A stretch of 64,000 nucleotides of DNA from Lantana camara (taxonomy: Eukaryota; Streptophyta; Magnoliopsida; Lamiales; Verbenaceae), in assembly GCA_037501455.1 (NCBI GenBank), contig CM074865.1, positions 51,478,501 through 51,542,500 of the forward strand, in the 5' to 3' direction. Shown one piece after another: positions 33,948 to 45,087 of the stretch. Each line of letters starts with the position of its first letter. Position 1 is the first letter of the stretch. A model generated the notes under the pieces. It had not been told where the DNA came from and did no database searches. It was given only the letters and a program-made list of their open reading frames with translations. A program made the translations under genes and the position numbers.

Positions 33948-33975
33948 TGGTATCAGAGCCCGGTTGCAAAACCGG
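33948..33975 (+). other. LARD1 primer binding site and GCAA-capped hairpin
   Basis: TGGTATCAGAGCC (33948-33960) complements initiator Met tRNA, 8 bases after the LTR. It is overlapped by one base by CCGGTT-GCAA-AACCGG (33960-33975), a six-pair stem with a GNRA tetraloop. The same GGTTGCAAAACC core is at the corresponding place in G1 (751-762) and G3 (10380-10391). Confidence 0.85.
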
Positions 33976-36944
33976 TGTTCTTGAGTCGTGTCGAAGTCAG
34001 TTTAAGTCGAACGGCATAGGACTATGTGATATTGTGTGCATTGCATCGATCTTGAATATGGAATTTGGTTTCCTTAAGAATTTTGTTGAAGCACTTGTTG
34101 CATTTTATATGGATTCTTGTCTTTCGTATTGAGTATATGCCATGAGCATGCACTAATCGCATGCATCCATTCTTGAAATAAGTTATGATTTCCAGGATAT
34201 AAAGATGATATCAAACCACGGCCAAGTTCTATGATCCCAACAATCTATTGCAAATTCCTTCGGAGGCACGGAAGATAGGAAGGATGCCCTGGGAGGAATG
34301 TGGAGAATGCTAGTTGTGTGGCTTTGTAGACTGAGTTGCAATTAACGGTTGGGATTCAGAATGGGAGGTTTGACCTTGGCGATACGATAGCAGAGGAACA
34401 TTTGGGAGAATAGGAATAGGAGTTAATCGAAGGATGGTTGTGACTCAGAAGAACAACTTATGTGAATCCATTACTTGAAGTGCATTAATTGGATTCAACA
34501 GGATCTTTCAACCTAAGGAATGAATTAAATAAAGCCTTGAAGATATTTTGGTCTCGGATTTGGATCATGGAAGAGGTACTAGTCATTAAGAGGAGTAGAG
34601 ACAACAGGGGTCCGGTAGAGGTTATACATCAAGGGTCTACAAAGAAGGACTTCGAACTAAGTCTAGTGATTAGAAGTCGGGTTCTAGAAGGCAAGCATTT
34701 GGGTAAACACAAATAGAGGGAAGGTGGCGATATGGAGAACAGGATTTGAGTTCGCTTTCCCAAATCCAAGCTGAATTGTCATGTTGTGAAGTGAATTGGA
34801 AGATATGGAGCAACAAATGGAAACGGTAAAGAAAGGAAATCATGCGCTCAAATATAAGCAATCGGAGGTGAATTAAATCCACAAAGGATAAGCGCGGAAT
34901 TCTTGATTGAGGTGATGATTGGAAGTAAAGGTCGAATTTCGAGAAGAAGTTTGGATACTAACTCTGTGGACGTGGAAGAATTAAGGATTAAGGAATTGCA
35001 ATCTCGGATAGTGGAAGATACAAGTGATGCAAAAAGACTCATGGAAAACTTGAAGACCGTGGGAAAGGCAAGGGATAATCACCCAGTCAAAGTAACCTTG
35101 GGATTGGAGGAACGAGGAAAAGCTACCGAGCTAATAGCTTACCACCTTGGTGACAGGTTCCAAAACATTCATAGCACGTGCATCATATTTTGCATTAATT
35201 ATTTATTCTTTTGACCTTCTGTTTATCCGTATGTTTCTAATTAGTTTCGTTGCGCTAATGTATGGTATAATTGCTTGATGTAAACGTGACCCATGCATTG
35301 TCATTTTAACCCAACATGCATTTTAGTGTTTACTTGATAGGAAGTCCTTTCGCCTCAACTATCGAGTATCAGTGCAACTGAGTCGCATATGAGTTATGAG
35401 GAAGAGAAATAATAGGATGACGTTAAAAGGATGGTGAATTTGGGAAATAAGAACTTCCATCAAGGGATAGGATAACAGAAACAAGAGTTCATAAGGAGAA
35501 GCGAGATTAGAGTTGATCACGGGGTGGTTGGATCGGACAAGAATAGACGAGGGGTTTCGGACATTAAGCGGATTAGAAGGGAAGTTGAAATGCAAAACCT
35601 TGGGGTTGCCTTTTGACCAAAATCCTCCCTAATGGGATTTACTCATCAAGAATTTCGATAAAAGAAGAATAAATGGAGTTCAAACGGGACAACAGAAATT
35701 TAAGGGGGAGAGCACGACCGAGGAATAAATTGGACGATTGAAAGGGTGCTCGAAGAAATATTTTAGTGGGAATAACGAAATTGCAAATTAAGGAAGACCT
35801 GGGAGTCCTATTAGTGATGATCAGAAATAAACAAGACGGCTTGAATGGTTAAGTTATTAAGAGAAGAGTTAAGTTACTCAATTCGGGTTGGAGTCCCTCA
35901 TTAGGTATAACGGAAATGGCTTGGAGAATGTTCCTATGTATAGAACATGGATCTGGGAATAACAGAGTTATAAGGGAGCTTTTGGAAACTCCTAAGTCAG
36001 AATTGACAAAAGAGAGAGTGTCAAATCAAGTTGGCATATGATGGAATGATGGTGATCACGAGTAATCCAATAGGGTACAAAAGGGGGTTCAATAATGACA
36101 ATATTATTAAGTCTTCGGTTAGTCCCACGTTACTTCGGAAGGAAATCTAAGAAGGAACCAAACCGGAAAGGATGATCATTGGAGGATTTACATCAAACTT
36201 CAAAACGCATCAAGAACATTCTGTCTTTGATCCAAGAGATGTAGGGTCAGATACAGAATACAACCTTAAAGGGGTTAAAAAGAATGAATGGATAATATGA
36301 ACGGAAGATAGAAAAGGATTCGTGTTAAGGTAGATCCTAATGAAGAATACCTCAAGGTAGGGATTGAATCGTCCGGGTTGTCAGGAGTAGTTATCCTCGA
36401 GGGTATTTCAAGCTCCGATATGGGTAAGATAGTAGTTATGGACCTAACTTCAAGACGGATGGTCTAAGGGTATTCGAGAAGTCAAATTCGGTTAGTTAAA
36501 AAGAGTTGGCTCAATGAGAATTAAGAGGAATGATGAAGACTGGAAGCAGTACCAGGCAGAAGGGATCTAAGAGTATAATCCCTAAAGGATTCATCAATGG
36601 TTTCCTCGGGATATCCTGACGGGGTTACAGACAAACTGAGCACTGAATCTATCTTCTGGACAGATGATACACCGAACAACGGCAACTCACAAATTTTAAA
36701 ACTTCGTGACTACGGTGAACGGTATTTATAGCATTCATGAAGCATACATTTATGCAAATTTAATTTAATAATTTCTTTGTTATGTGCTTTGTTTTTTTTT
36801 TTTATCAAGTTAAATTACTTGAAGTAATTGATGATTAACGTGGATGATATTTGATATTTACCTTGAGGTGACTTGCGTGATTTTGAATTTGGTTTTGCGT
36901 GTGCTGCTTGGGAGTATTGGAGACTTCCTTGCTTTATTTATTTT
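33976..36944 (+). other. LARD1 internal domain, non-coding
   Basis: About 3 kb rich in purines, with stops throughout. The first 70 bases keep similarity to the G1 and G3 leaders (GTCGAACGGCATAGGA against GTCGTTCGGCTTAGGA). The longest open stretch is 103 codons at 34903-35214, with no recognised domain and no sign of selection. No polymerase or integrase signature was found on reading the frames. Its origin is unexplained. Confidence 0.75.
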
Positions 36945-37104
36945 GAGAGACGGGGTGCTCTCGTTGTTTCTAAGAGACGGGGCTTCTCTTATTTTTGTTT
37001 GAGAGACGGGGTACTCTCTTTACTTGCGAGAGACGGGGTTCTCTGATTGTTGCTCGAGAGACGGGGCTCTCTCCTTGTTACTTGTGAGAGACGGGGAATC
37101 TCTC
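36945..37104 (+). repeat. Six-unit GAGAGACGGGG tandem repeat before the LARD1 3' LTR
   Basis: Units start at 36945, 36972, 37001, 37028, 37056 and 37086, about 28 bases each, consensus GAGAGACGGGGTNCTCTC plus a TTGTTNCTTG-like spacer. Within each unit GAGAG can pair with CTCTC around an ACGGGG loop, giving a row of small hairpins. The unit starts are purine-rich, and the array occupies the usual polypurine-tract region about 40 bases before the 3' LTR. Confidence 0.85.
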
Positions 37105-37145
37105 ATTGTTTGTTTTCAGTCGTGTTGTGAATCCGAGGACGGATT

Positions 37146-37320
37146 GCCCCGGTTTTTCAATTTTATTAAAATGTCTTAATTGTTCTAAACTGCGCAATTA
37201 AATTATTTAATTATGTGGTTAATTGTTTTTACGTGTTTTATATTTAATTTTATTATAATTGTTATTATTTTATTTTATTATATTTTATTTTAATTTATTA
37301 TTAATTTTATAAATATTTCG

Positions 37321-37374
<54 letters not shown>

Positions 37375-40300
37375 ATTGTTAATTTAACTATTAATGTTAA
37401 TTATGTTATTAATTTAATGATTATGCTAATTAAGTGTTATGTTAATTAATCATGCTTTAATTAATTAATTACGTGACTCTAATGATGTTTATAAATTAAT
37501 TTGATTTATTTAATTTAAACTATTTATGCATGGGATTTATTTGATTTATGCATGAATTGCATGAAATGGGCATGTCACTTAATTTGTGCTTCGTTTTTAT
37601 ATGAAATGATAGCGAATTGTCACGAATTTGTAGTATGTCGTAAATATATGTGTTATGGACTTGATTTTATGCTCGGTTTACATTTTCGAATTCATTTGAT
37701 ATGTTAACGGATTTAATTTGATTTGAGGAACCAAATCGGGGGCTAACGAGCACTTAGCGTACCCTTGGTTCCGAATTTAATATCTTGAGCTCGGGAACTC
37801 GGATTCGAGTTCCGTCAACTCTGCTGAACTCGTAACGAAAATGTGAGCTTAGTAAACCTATCCTTATATTTTTCCTAAATCATTTGAACCTCCGAAATTC
37901 AACCGAAAAACGAGGCGGCGACCAAAATGACCTTGTTGCACTAAAATGACCATATCTTGCTCAAACCTTGACCAAACTAACTATGGTTTGATTCTTTGAA
38001 ACCCTAACTCAACCCTATATCATGACATAACAAGCCTTGACCGAGATTATCCTCACACAAGCCCCAGAACTCAGCCAAAGCTTTTGTTCCTCATTCTAGA
38101 CCCGTAACCCTTTCAACCTTGGAGATTTTGGAGCTCAAATCTCATCCAAACTTCAACCAATCATCAAGGTAAGCTTAGGGTTGTATTGCATGTTTAATTC
38201 TGATCATTTTCATCCTTCCATTCATGATTTTGAGCATGGTTTCATGATTTTCTGGGCAATTACCGAAAATTAGAGATTTTGGGCAAATTCTTGATCTTCT
38301 TCGTTTTTCAATGATTTTGATCGATTCCAAGCTTGATATTGATTGTTTTAACATCCTCATATCATTTATGATCATTGATTTCTTGGTAGTAAGAGTATTC
38401 ATGAGTTATTATTTATGAGACTTTGAGAAAATTTTCATGAAAGTCACGTATCCTTTCTTCTCTTGGTTGAGCTTGTTTGGAACTGAGTTATAGGTTGAAT
38501 TTGTGTTGATTTGCTGCACATTTGATGGCCTTAACCGATATGAATATGTGGGATTGAAGAGGATTAGCCATGCTCTGTTTTTCCGTGACTTTCTTGTCCT
38601 GTTTTGGGACTGGTTTGAGCTGCTGCGTTGTGTGCGTTTGCTGTAGAGTTTCTTGGCCTTTTTGCTTGAGTTCTTGCAGCTCCTTCATGCTTTGTTAGGC
38701 TGCCTTTTCTTGCATCTTTTGGCTGCCTTTGTTGCCTGTCTTTCTCGCTGGTTTAGCTGCTCTGTTCCTGCGTATGTTGCTGTAAACCAGAGCTGCTTCT
38801 GGTTCGTGGCACGGGCGTGCTATTTTTGCCCGTTCCAGCGAGGAACGGGGGTGCTTCCTTGTCCTGAGTTGCTGTACCGAGACACGGGGGTGTCTCGGTC
38901 TGGGTTTGGGAGGTGACACGGGGGTGTCACCCCGTTTCTCCTGAGATTGCCTGCGTCTTCTTCCCTGTTTTTCTGTGTAGATGCTGCTGCTGTTTTTATG
39001 TCCAGGGTTGCTGCTGTGTGATTATATATGCATGGTTGTGTTTGGTGTTGTGTGCATGCATGGCTTCTATGATTTAGTGTTGCATGTGTATTATATATAG
39101 TATATATTATGCATGTAATATAGGTATTAATTTCATGCATGGGTGTTTATGCATGTACGTATATATATATATTTATATATTATATGTAATGTATGTATTA
39201 TATGATTATATATATATTATGCATATATATGATATTATATTATATGTTATATATGTTTATTATATATTATATATATTTATTATATATTTTAATTATTATT
39301 AAATTTAATTTAATTATTGAAATTAATTGAATTCTATTTCGCGTATTTATTCTACTGACTTTTGATTGAACGTTTTATTTATATTACTCCTAAATGTGAA
39401 TTTGAATAAAATGTGTTATGCTTCTTAATTGGATTTTAGATTAATTGATATGCATTATGAATTTATGAATTTATGAATATTATGAATGTTATGAATTTAT
39501 AGAATTTATATGAATTTATGAACTTATGAAATTGAATGAAATATATGAACGAATGAATGATTATATGATTTAAATTTCTTAATAGTGCACATGAACATTT
39601 TATTGATATACTATGATCATTTATGCCTTCATGTCATATTCACTTCATTGCCGAGCGTCATATATGGTTCATTGGAGTCTCGAGTCTCACAAACACGTCA
39701 TGTTGTCTTTTGTACAGTTTATCTCCAGGGTGGAGAGATCTTGATCGTTCAGGCACTTGATATTCGTATCCTGGTATCGTCACGGTTCAGGTGAGGGCGT
39801 TTTCGTTGTAGCTACGTATTAAACCCTACAACCCTTATGTGAAAAGCTTTGGCCAAAACCTTATGATTATATGTATATAGTTTTCAAATAAAGTTATTGA
39901 GTAAATTCTTCTAAGTTATACGTACGAGCGTATATAAGCTTAAAATGGTTTTGTAATGAGGCTATGCTCCAAACCGTGTGTCTTCATGCTAGCTACGGAT
40001 TAGGATGACACGGAGAGGTACGTAGATAGCATATGCCGAATTACACGGTAAGGTATGATTTCTTATAGTAGGTATTGATCGAGTAAACCCCTTTTTAAAT
40101 GATTTATGACTTATGATATGTACTTATGAATTGTTAAGTTTTGGCGAGTCACATTTCTGATTTCTGATTGTACGGGCCCCGGGACTTAGTATATGTGGCT
40201 AACCGAGGAAGCAAGGGCTGACGGGGATCCCATATACTAGTCCCAACAAACTACGGTGATACCGGCCCTCGCTAGGAGGTTTAGCGGGGAATGGGAGCTG

Positions 40301-41264
40301 AGTGCCTTTGGGGAATTCATGTACCCCCATTGGCCCATGTATAACCGGTGGCCGGGTCTTGCAAGCCCGTCCACCACCCGGAGGAAGAAGGTTGATTAGG
40401 ATTTACGCCTTTTCTTATGTATATGTTTTGATAGAATTATGCACCGTGCGGGAAGGCCGGGACACGGATTGCCCAAACGCATATATTTATGATATGATTT
40501 ATGGTCCGCATGTATTATGATATATTGCATGATCGCCTAAACAATATATTAATGGTATTTATGTACACGGTCGGAGTTTGGTTGGAGATTGTGCACGCTC
40601 ACTCGCCGAGCCTTATATTTATGTATGATTTATGAATGTAATGAATTTAATATGAATTAGTCGTAAAAGTCGAGCATTGTTTAGCTATTTTCTTACCTCT
40701 TTCGGGAACTAAATTCAAACAAAACCTTGCTCGGAATTTATGACTTGCATGTGCATGTTTTATATATATATATCGCTCCTGCTCACTCAGTCTTCTAGAG
40801 ACTGACCCTCTCCCTCCCCAACACTTTAGTGTGCAGGTTGGACTTTGGAGCTTCGAGCTAGGCGGTGGTGTCTGGAGTCTTTAGGTGGGTCGAGTTAGGC
40901 TAGGAGAGTCTCTGCATTCTCATCTGTATTGGAATTATGTATAATTCATTTCAGTTATATCATGAAATTGGATACCTATGTATTTATTATGAAATTGGCT
41001 TTACTGAGTTTTGCTATGATTTTTAAAAAGAGGCCTGAAGAGCCCAAATTCGGCTTTTGATTTGTATGTTTGAATTGATTATGTTGATGCATTATATTTG
41101 GTTAATTTATTATTGAAGGGTCTAGTTCCGCCTAGCTTAGGAAGTTTTTTTTTTATGTTTGTCTCCCGTTCGCTATGGGTTGATACGGGTGCGGATTTAC
41201 TGTTTCGTTACTCGTGTTGAGCCATAGTGCGGGGGATGTGGTGCCTCACGGGCGGGGTGCTACA
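37146..41264 (+). repeat. LARD1 3' LTR (4.12 kb), first bases missing
   Basis: Matches 29852-33939 from GCCCCGG onward. The initial TGTAAC of the 5' copy is replaced by unrelated bases (GGATT), so the internal/LTR border has been altered. Has a longer TA run (37324-37368), a 14-base insertion near 39140 and the palindrome at 40788-40804. Ends GGGGTGCTACA followed by TTCAA. Confidence 0.92.
37324..37368. repeat. TA microsatellite in LARD1 3' LTR
   Basis: About 45 bases of (AT)n, expanded relative to the 5' LTR copy. Confidence 0.9.
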
Positions 41265-41454
41265 TTCAAATCTAAAATAGTTTTCAAAAATTAAATTTTG
41301 TAAAAACCAATTTTCAGAAACTTTAAGGAAAAAAATACATTTTCGTAATTCAGGCTTTCTAAAACAATTACAAATACTCAATCGCATCAAGCCTAAGAAT
41401 TTCTACCAAATTCAGAATAATTGAGACGAATCAGAAACACGATTAACGAACCTA
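41265..41454 (-). other. CopC leader, LTR-proximal part
   Basis: Continuation of the leader beyond LARD1, starting with the second TTCAA copy. Matches 62898-63079 of CopE. No coding content. Confidence 0.85.
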
Positions 41455-41466
41455 GCTCTAATACCA
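41455..41466 (-). other. CopC primer binding site (initiator tRNA-Met)
   Basis: TGGTATTAGAGC on the minus strand, one mismatch from the consensus TGGTATCAGAGC, two bases from the LTR end. Confidence 0.88.
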
Positions 41467-41468
41467 CT

Positions 41469-43397
41469 TGTTGGAAAACACGAACCAGAAAGCTGCGGAA
41501 TTTAAAAATTTTTCCCAACAAAAGGACCTTGGACTCGTAATCGTGTAAACAAATTCGTAGAGATAGAAAACTTACTTTTCTTTTATTCTTTCTTGAAGCG
41601 CTTCAAGCCACCTAAGAACGCTCTTCTCGCGGCTTGATCCCCTCTCCTTAGTAAAGCTCGAATCTTCAAACTTCTAACTTGGAGCTCTCTAGAGATAGTC
41701 CACCAACTTGATCACAATCTAACTAGTAAGGATGCTAGTTCTCTAGTTAGTGTTTAGGCTTAACCTAGGGTTTATTTGATCTTTGAGAAAGGAAGGTGTT
41801 CAACACATGAACCAAAAGAATTGCCAATTAACTCCTAGAGGAGCTCGAGCTCCCCTATTTATAAGAGGGGGAGTGCCAAAATTCCTAGTCCTTAATGGGC
41901 TAGGATTTTGGTATCTCTCTCCCCTATTACTTGATCATCAAGTAATTTTGACTTTGACTTTGAATTCTAATTCAAATCAACTTTCAAGAGAGCTAAAAAT
42001 ATCCAAACTAATTTTGGATAATTTTATACTTTATTTATTTAAAATAAATAACTTATTTTATCTAATTAATTAATTCATAATTAATTAACTAGATTATTTT
42101 TCTCCAAAATAAGACTTTCTTTTTAATTCAAAATTAAACCAAAGTCTATTAAATAATTAACACATTTAATTATTTAATAGATATATCATATATATGCATA
42201 TACACGTGTGATGCTCCTCACGTGACCCACACGTGTGATTTCACACGTGTGGAACCCTCTAGGTCCCATTAACTCGTTTAATCATTTTCAAGCCTCAACT
42301 CATGTAACCAAGTTGTTGTGTGTGACCCTCTGGGTTCTTAATTCAATTAGCAGTGACCCTAATTAATTAATTCACTAATTAATTAATCAGTCCACAGATT
42401 AAACGACCATAGTCTAACAACAGGTGTTTAACCCCTAGCTGAATTGGAATGTTCGGATTCGACAGAACCTTTAAGTCTTTGATTCATGTGAGATACAATC
42501 CTCCTACTTACTATCTCTCAACCAAGATCTAGGGCAAGGGAATAATCGGAACCCTAATAATCCGGTCTTAAAGCTAAGTGCATTTCATATCAATTTGATC
42601 TCAATCCAAGAAACCCTTTTCTTGATGTCTTGATCTACTGCCTTGGCCAAGGACTCCATATGGCATATGAATGACTTACACAATAAGAGATCACCTTGCA
42701 AATGCATGTGTAGGTCCTTTCTTGATTCTCATTCACTTTCATGAGTCACTTGTGCAGCCCCAGCATAAGCCTTGAATCAGTTGTCTAAGGCGACACCCTT
42801 TAAAGCTTATACCTAACACTACAGAGTTAACTCATAAAGTGACAAGGAACCTCAAGTCTAAGGATCAATTAATCACATCAATGACTCGTGAGATATTTCC
42901 TAATCTGGAAGTTTCCATTTCCTGAAATAGAAACTTCCTTTCCCATTTAGGAATGATCTCACACGGGGCACCTCACTGAACTTACTTATTAAAGTAAGCA
43001 CCCTTATGTATCATGCATGTATCAACTATACACTTTGCACCTCCATGAAACAAGGTGGTCCTTCTTAACGGTGTGATCCCACAAGCAAGCCTTAGAGGAG
43101 TCAAGTTGACACTCCCACTGTCTGTAGGACTCATCGGCTTGGAGTATTTTACTAATCATGACTTATGTGATATAGGGCTCGTTTCATGAACCATTTCACC
43201 TAAATGGTAGAGTCCTAAAGTCATCAGGATTAGGGGAGTTCTCATACATGCATAGCTAAAGTAAACGCATACCAAACAAGAGCATATAAAGAAGTGTTGC
43301 CTCAATTCGTTATTTCATTCAAAGATTGTCTGCGATTACAATAAGGAAAAGCACAAAGCGGATATACAATCGGCTTTCTAGGGCACTATTCTTAACA
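41469..43397 (-). repeat. CopC 5' LTR
   Basis: TGTTGGAAAACACG to TTCTTAACA (plus strand), paired with 22065-23998. Four CACGTG boxes (42203, 42219, 42230, 42244). Near-palindrome at 41838-41855 beside CTATTTATAA. Confidence 0.93.
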
Positions 43398-43402
43398 CAA
43401 AA

Positions 43403-45071
43403 ATCCTCCTCTGGTAAGACGTTCTGAACGCATTCCTAGATAACCAGAGAGATGGTATGGTTTTCTACACCAAACATCTCGAATGGATAATGATCCATTA
43501 ACTTATGAGGAGGCACTGTTAGATTCGGACTCTGAATAGTGGAAAGAAGCATTGAAATCCGAATGGATTCCATGCACTCTAACCAAGTTTGGACCTTGGT
43601 TCATCCACCTGATGGGATCAGGCCTATAGGGTGTAATTGGATATACAAGCACAATCTTGGAGTAGATGGAAGCGTGGTAGCCTTTAAAGCAAGATTAGTT
43701 GTTGAAGGTTTCACTCAAAGACCAGGCGTAGACTTTGATGAAACCTTCTCCCCGGTTGTAATGCAAAAGTCCATTCAAATCTTGCTTGATTTTACTGCAT
43801 ATTATGACTATTAGATATGACAAATGGATGTGAAAACTGCCTTTCTTAATGGAGACATTGACAAAGACATTTACATGGAGCAACCGATGGGTTTCACATT
43901 CAGAGGGAGCGAACAAAAGGTTTGTAAGCTCCAACATTCAATCTATGGATTGAAACAAGCTTATAGGAATTTGAACGTTCGACACGATGAAGCAGTCAAA
44001 TCATTTGACTTTAATCAAAATCCAAATGAGTCCTGCGTGTACAAGAAAGAATTGGAATCCTCGGTTCAATTTCTGATACTTTATGTAGATGACATCCTCC
44101 TTATTGGGAATGCAAAGGATGACATGAAAGTAACAAAGTCTTGGTTATCGAACCAATTTGAGATGAAGGATCTTGGTGATATATCCTACATTCTCGGGAT
44201 AAAGATCTATCGGGATAGATCTAGGAGATTATTAGGATTATCGCAGTCGGTTTACATAGATAAAATACTAAAGAGGTTTAGTATGGAAGATTCCAAACGT
44301 GGAAAACTTCCAATGGGCCCGGGAACAGTTCTTTCGAAGAAGCTGTGTCCCAAGACTGAACTTGAAAAGTCCAGGATGTCCAAAATTTCTTATGCATCAA
44401 CTATAGGAAGCATAATGTATGCGATACTATGTACTCGATCAGATGTGGCTTATGCACTTAGCATGACTAGCCGATTCCAATCTAACTCGGGTGAAGGTCA
44501 CTGGATTGCTGTAAAGAACATCCTTAAGTACTTGCGAAGAACTAAGGATTTGTTCTGGGTTTACGGAGGCCATCAAGATATTGTCATTAGAGGATACTGT
44601 GATGCAAGCTTTGCATCAGACATAGATGACTTGAAATCCATGTCAGGATACATATTCTGCCTGAACGGTAGAGCAGTAAGTTGGAAAAGTTCCAAGCAAG
44701 CGACCACTGCAGATTCGACCACTGAGGCCGAATACTTAGCTACAAATGACGCAGCTAAGAAAGGTGTTTGGGTAAGAAACTTCATCCATGAGCTGGCTGT
44801 AGTTCCTACCATTAAAGACTCCGTTACGCTGTTTTGTGACAACACCAGGGCCGTTGCTCAAGCAAGAGAAACGAGATCTCACCAAAGGACCAAGCACATC
44901 TTGAGGAAGTATCACCTAATCCTTGATATCGTGGAGAGAGGAGATGTGCAAATTGAAAGGGTCACATCGGCAGAGAATATGGCAGATCCACTTACTAAAG
45001 CCCTTAGTCAGCAGGCTTTCGAAGGACATCTTCTGAAGATGGGTCTTAGATTAGCACCTGAGTGGCTTTGA
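43403..45071 (+). pseudogene. pol: CopB pol part 2: RT and RNase H
   Basis: Resumes with NPPLVRRSERIP after CopC. RT blocks: [40 protein letters not shown], then a stop after AYYDY (43812), then MDVKTAFLNGDIDKDIYMEQ and the catalytic YVDD (44082-44093). RNase H: YCDASFASDIDDLKS, STTEAEYLATNDAA, FCDNTRAVAQARE, RTKHILRKYHLI. The stretch 43824-45071 is 415 residues with no interruption, one of the best preserved coding blocks in the window. It ends in TGA just before the polypurine tract. TAG stops also occur near 43430 and 43540. Confidence 0.93.
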
Positions 45072-45087
45072 CGGGCAAGTGGGAGAT

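Larger units (their letters stand above)
29846..41264 (+). mobile_element. LARD1: large non-autonomous LTR element with 4.1 kb LTRs
   Basis: Target duplication TTCAA at 29841-29845 and 41265-41269; the matching unoccupied site (one TTCAA) is in CopE at 62898-62902. 5' LTR 29846-33939, primer site 33948-33960, internal 3.2 kb, 3' LTR about 37146-41264. No gag, protease, RT or integrase motif could be found in the internal part in any frame, so this fits a LARD (large retrotransposon derivative). LTR ends and the primer-site leader match G1 and G3, which do encode gag-pol, so a gypsy relative probably supplied the enzymes. LTRs differ by about 20 substitutions plus a few indels (eye count), so it is the youngest insertion whose two LTRs can be compared here. 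Confidence 0.92.
22065..43397 (-). mobile_element. CopC: full-length Ty1/copia element with both LTRs, interrupted by LARD1
   Basis: Minus-strand order: 5' LTR 43397-41469, primer site 41466-41455, leader (with LARD1 inserted), gag-pol 27924-24015, polypurine tract 24012-23999, 3' LTR 23998-22065. Target duplication CAAAA at 22060-22064 and 43398-43402. Without LARD1 the element is about 9.9 kb. Comparing the two LTRs by eye I count roughly 50-60 differences over 1.93 kb, so it inserted well before LARD1. Confidence 0.95.

Noticed and set aside
33939..33960. tRNA gene near the primer site
   Set aside because: Only the 13 bases complementary to the tRNA 3' end are present, which is a primer site and not a gene.
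34903..35214. 103-codon open frame in the LARD1 internal region
   Set aside because: No recognisable domain, no second copy to compare, and the length is not surprising in purine-rich sequence.
36945..37104. CRISPR-like array
   Set aside because: Units are about 28 bases head to tail with only short, similar spacers in a plant retroelement; this is a minisatellite.
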